From: Bacteroidetes bacterium UBA4009
GTDB taxonomy: Bacteria; Bacteroidota; Bacteroidia; NS11-12g; UBA9320
Assembly: GCA_002384205.1 (NCBI GenBank)
Contig: DGBH01000168.1
Location: forward strand, 2,308 to 8,574
Direction: 5' to 3'
Length of the DNA stretch: 6,267 nucleotides
The translations under genes and the position numbers were made by a program. This document shows positions 6,050-6,267 of the stretch, piece by piece. Under the pieces are notes generated by a model that saw only the letters and a program-made list of their open reading frames with translations, ran no database searches and had not been told where the DNA came from. Position 1 is the first letter of the stretch, and the number at the start of each line of letters is the position of its first letter.

Positions 6050-6267
6050 ATGATCATTGATAAAATAGAAAACGCTTCCTTGTACTCAGGTATTAATCCC
6101 AGATTTGCTATGGCTTTTGACTATCTTAAAAACACGGATTTGATAAATGTCCCATCAGGTAAATATGAGCTAGACGGAGACCTTATTTTTGCATTAGTGC
6201 AAGAGTATGACACCAAAAGTGAGGAAGAGGCTCTGATGGAAAGTCATTTTAAATACATTGACATTCA
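6050..6267 (+). CDS. YhcH/YjgK/YiaL family protein (TabA-like, DUF386), 3'-truncated by window edge
   Basis: Small cytoplasmic cupin-like protein, of which the first 72 residues are present out of about 150 expected. The opening MIIDKIENASLYSGINPRFA, the YLKNTDL segment (25-31), LDGDLIFALVQEY (41-53) and ESHFKYIDI (64-72) are characteristic of the family that includes E. coli YhcH, YiaL and TabA (YjgK). Members have been linked to sialic acid and other sugar catabolism and, for TabA, to biofilm control; the biochemical activity is poorly defined and some databases use a beta-galactosidase subunit beta label. The E64/H66 pair lies in the region that contributes metal ligands in the family. The ATG at 6050 gives the canonical N-terminus. 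It starts 135 bases after the CDP-alcohol transferase gene, probably as its own transcription unit, and no sugar genes are visible to indicate a substrate. Confidence 0.9.
   Translation, partial: MIIDKIENASLYSGINPRFAMAFDYLKNTDLINVPSGKYELDGDLIFALVQEYDTKSEEEALMESHFKYIDI

Noticed and set aside
1..6267. CRISPR array, transposase, integrase, tRNA or rRNA gene, toxin-antitoxin or defence genes
   Set aside because: No regularly spaced repeats, no matching proteins and no RNA-gene signatures were seen on either strand.

Overview
The window looks like chromosomal DNA from a member of the Bacteroidota, most likely a Flavobacteriia-type organism. The evidence is three-fold: several start codons are preceded by the phylum's -7 promoter box (TAnnTTTG) and there are no Shine-Dalgarno sequences; one gene matches, by recall, a Bacteroidota-restricted family (DUF6913); and the outer-membrane protein is of the RemB/Wzi type common in this phylum. 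Species cannot be named from the sequence alone.

Layout. The left half (1-3159) is read on the minus strand: ligA (NAD+-dependent DNA ligase, complete), then a DUF6913 protein of unknown function, then dapA (4-hydroxy-tetrahydrodipicolinate synthase, whose C-terminal part lies beyond the left edge). DUF6913 and dapA are separated by one base and are almost certainly co-translated; ligA lies about 100 bases upstream of DUF6913 with a new promoter box between them. A 204-base divergent intergenic region (3160-3363) separates this group from the plus-strand right half. There, a Wzi/RemB-type outer-membrane beta-barrel gene is followed, after 127 bases, by a CDP-alcohol phosphatidyltransferase gene. 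After a further 135 bases with imperfect inverted repeats comes the start of a YhcH/YjgK/YiaL (TabA-like) gene cut by the right edge.

How the genes relate. The left genes are housekeeping functions (replication and repair ligation, lysine/meso-diaminopimelate synthesis) with one uncharacterised partner. The right genes concern the cell envelope (an outer-membrane barrel and a membrane phospholipid-head-group transferase) plus a small sugar-metabolism-type protein. I see no mobile element, tRNA or rRNA gene, CRISPR array or defence system. Most of the window is ordinary; the better second looks are two non-ATG starts lying just 5 bases after promoter boxes, the DUF6913 protein, the unassigned substrate of the CDP-alcohol transferase, and a small antisense reading frame in the 5020-5146 gap.
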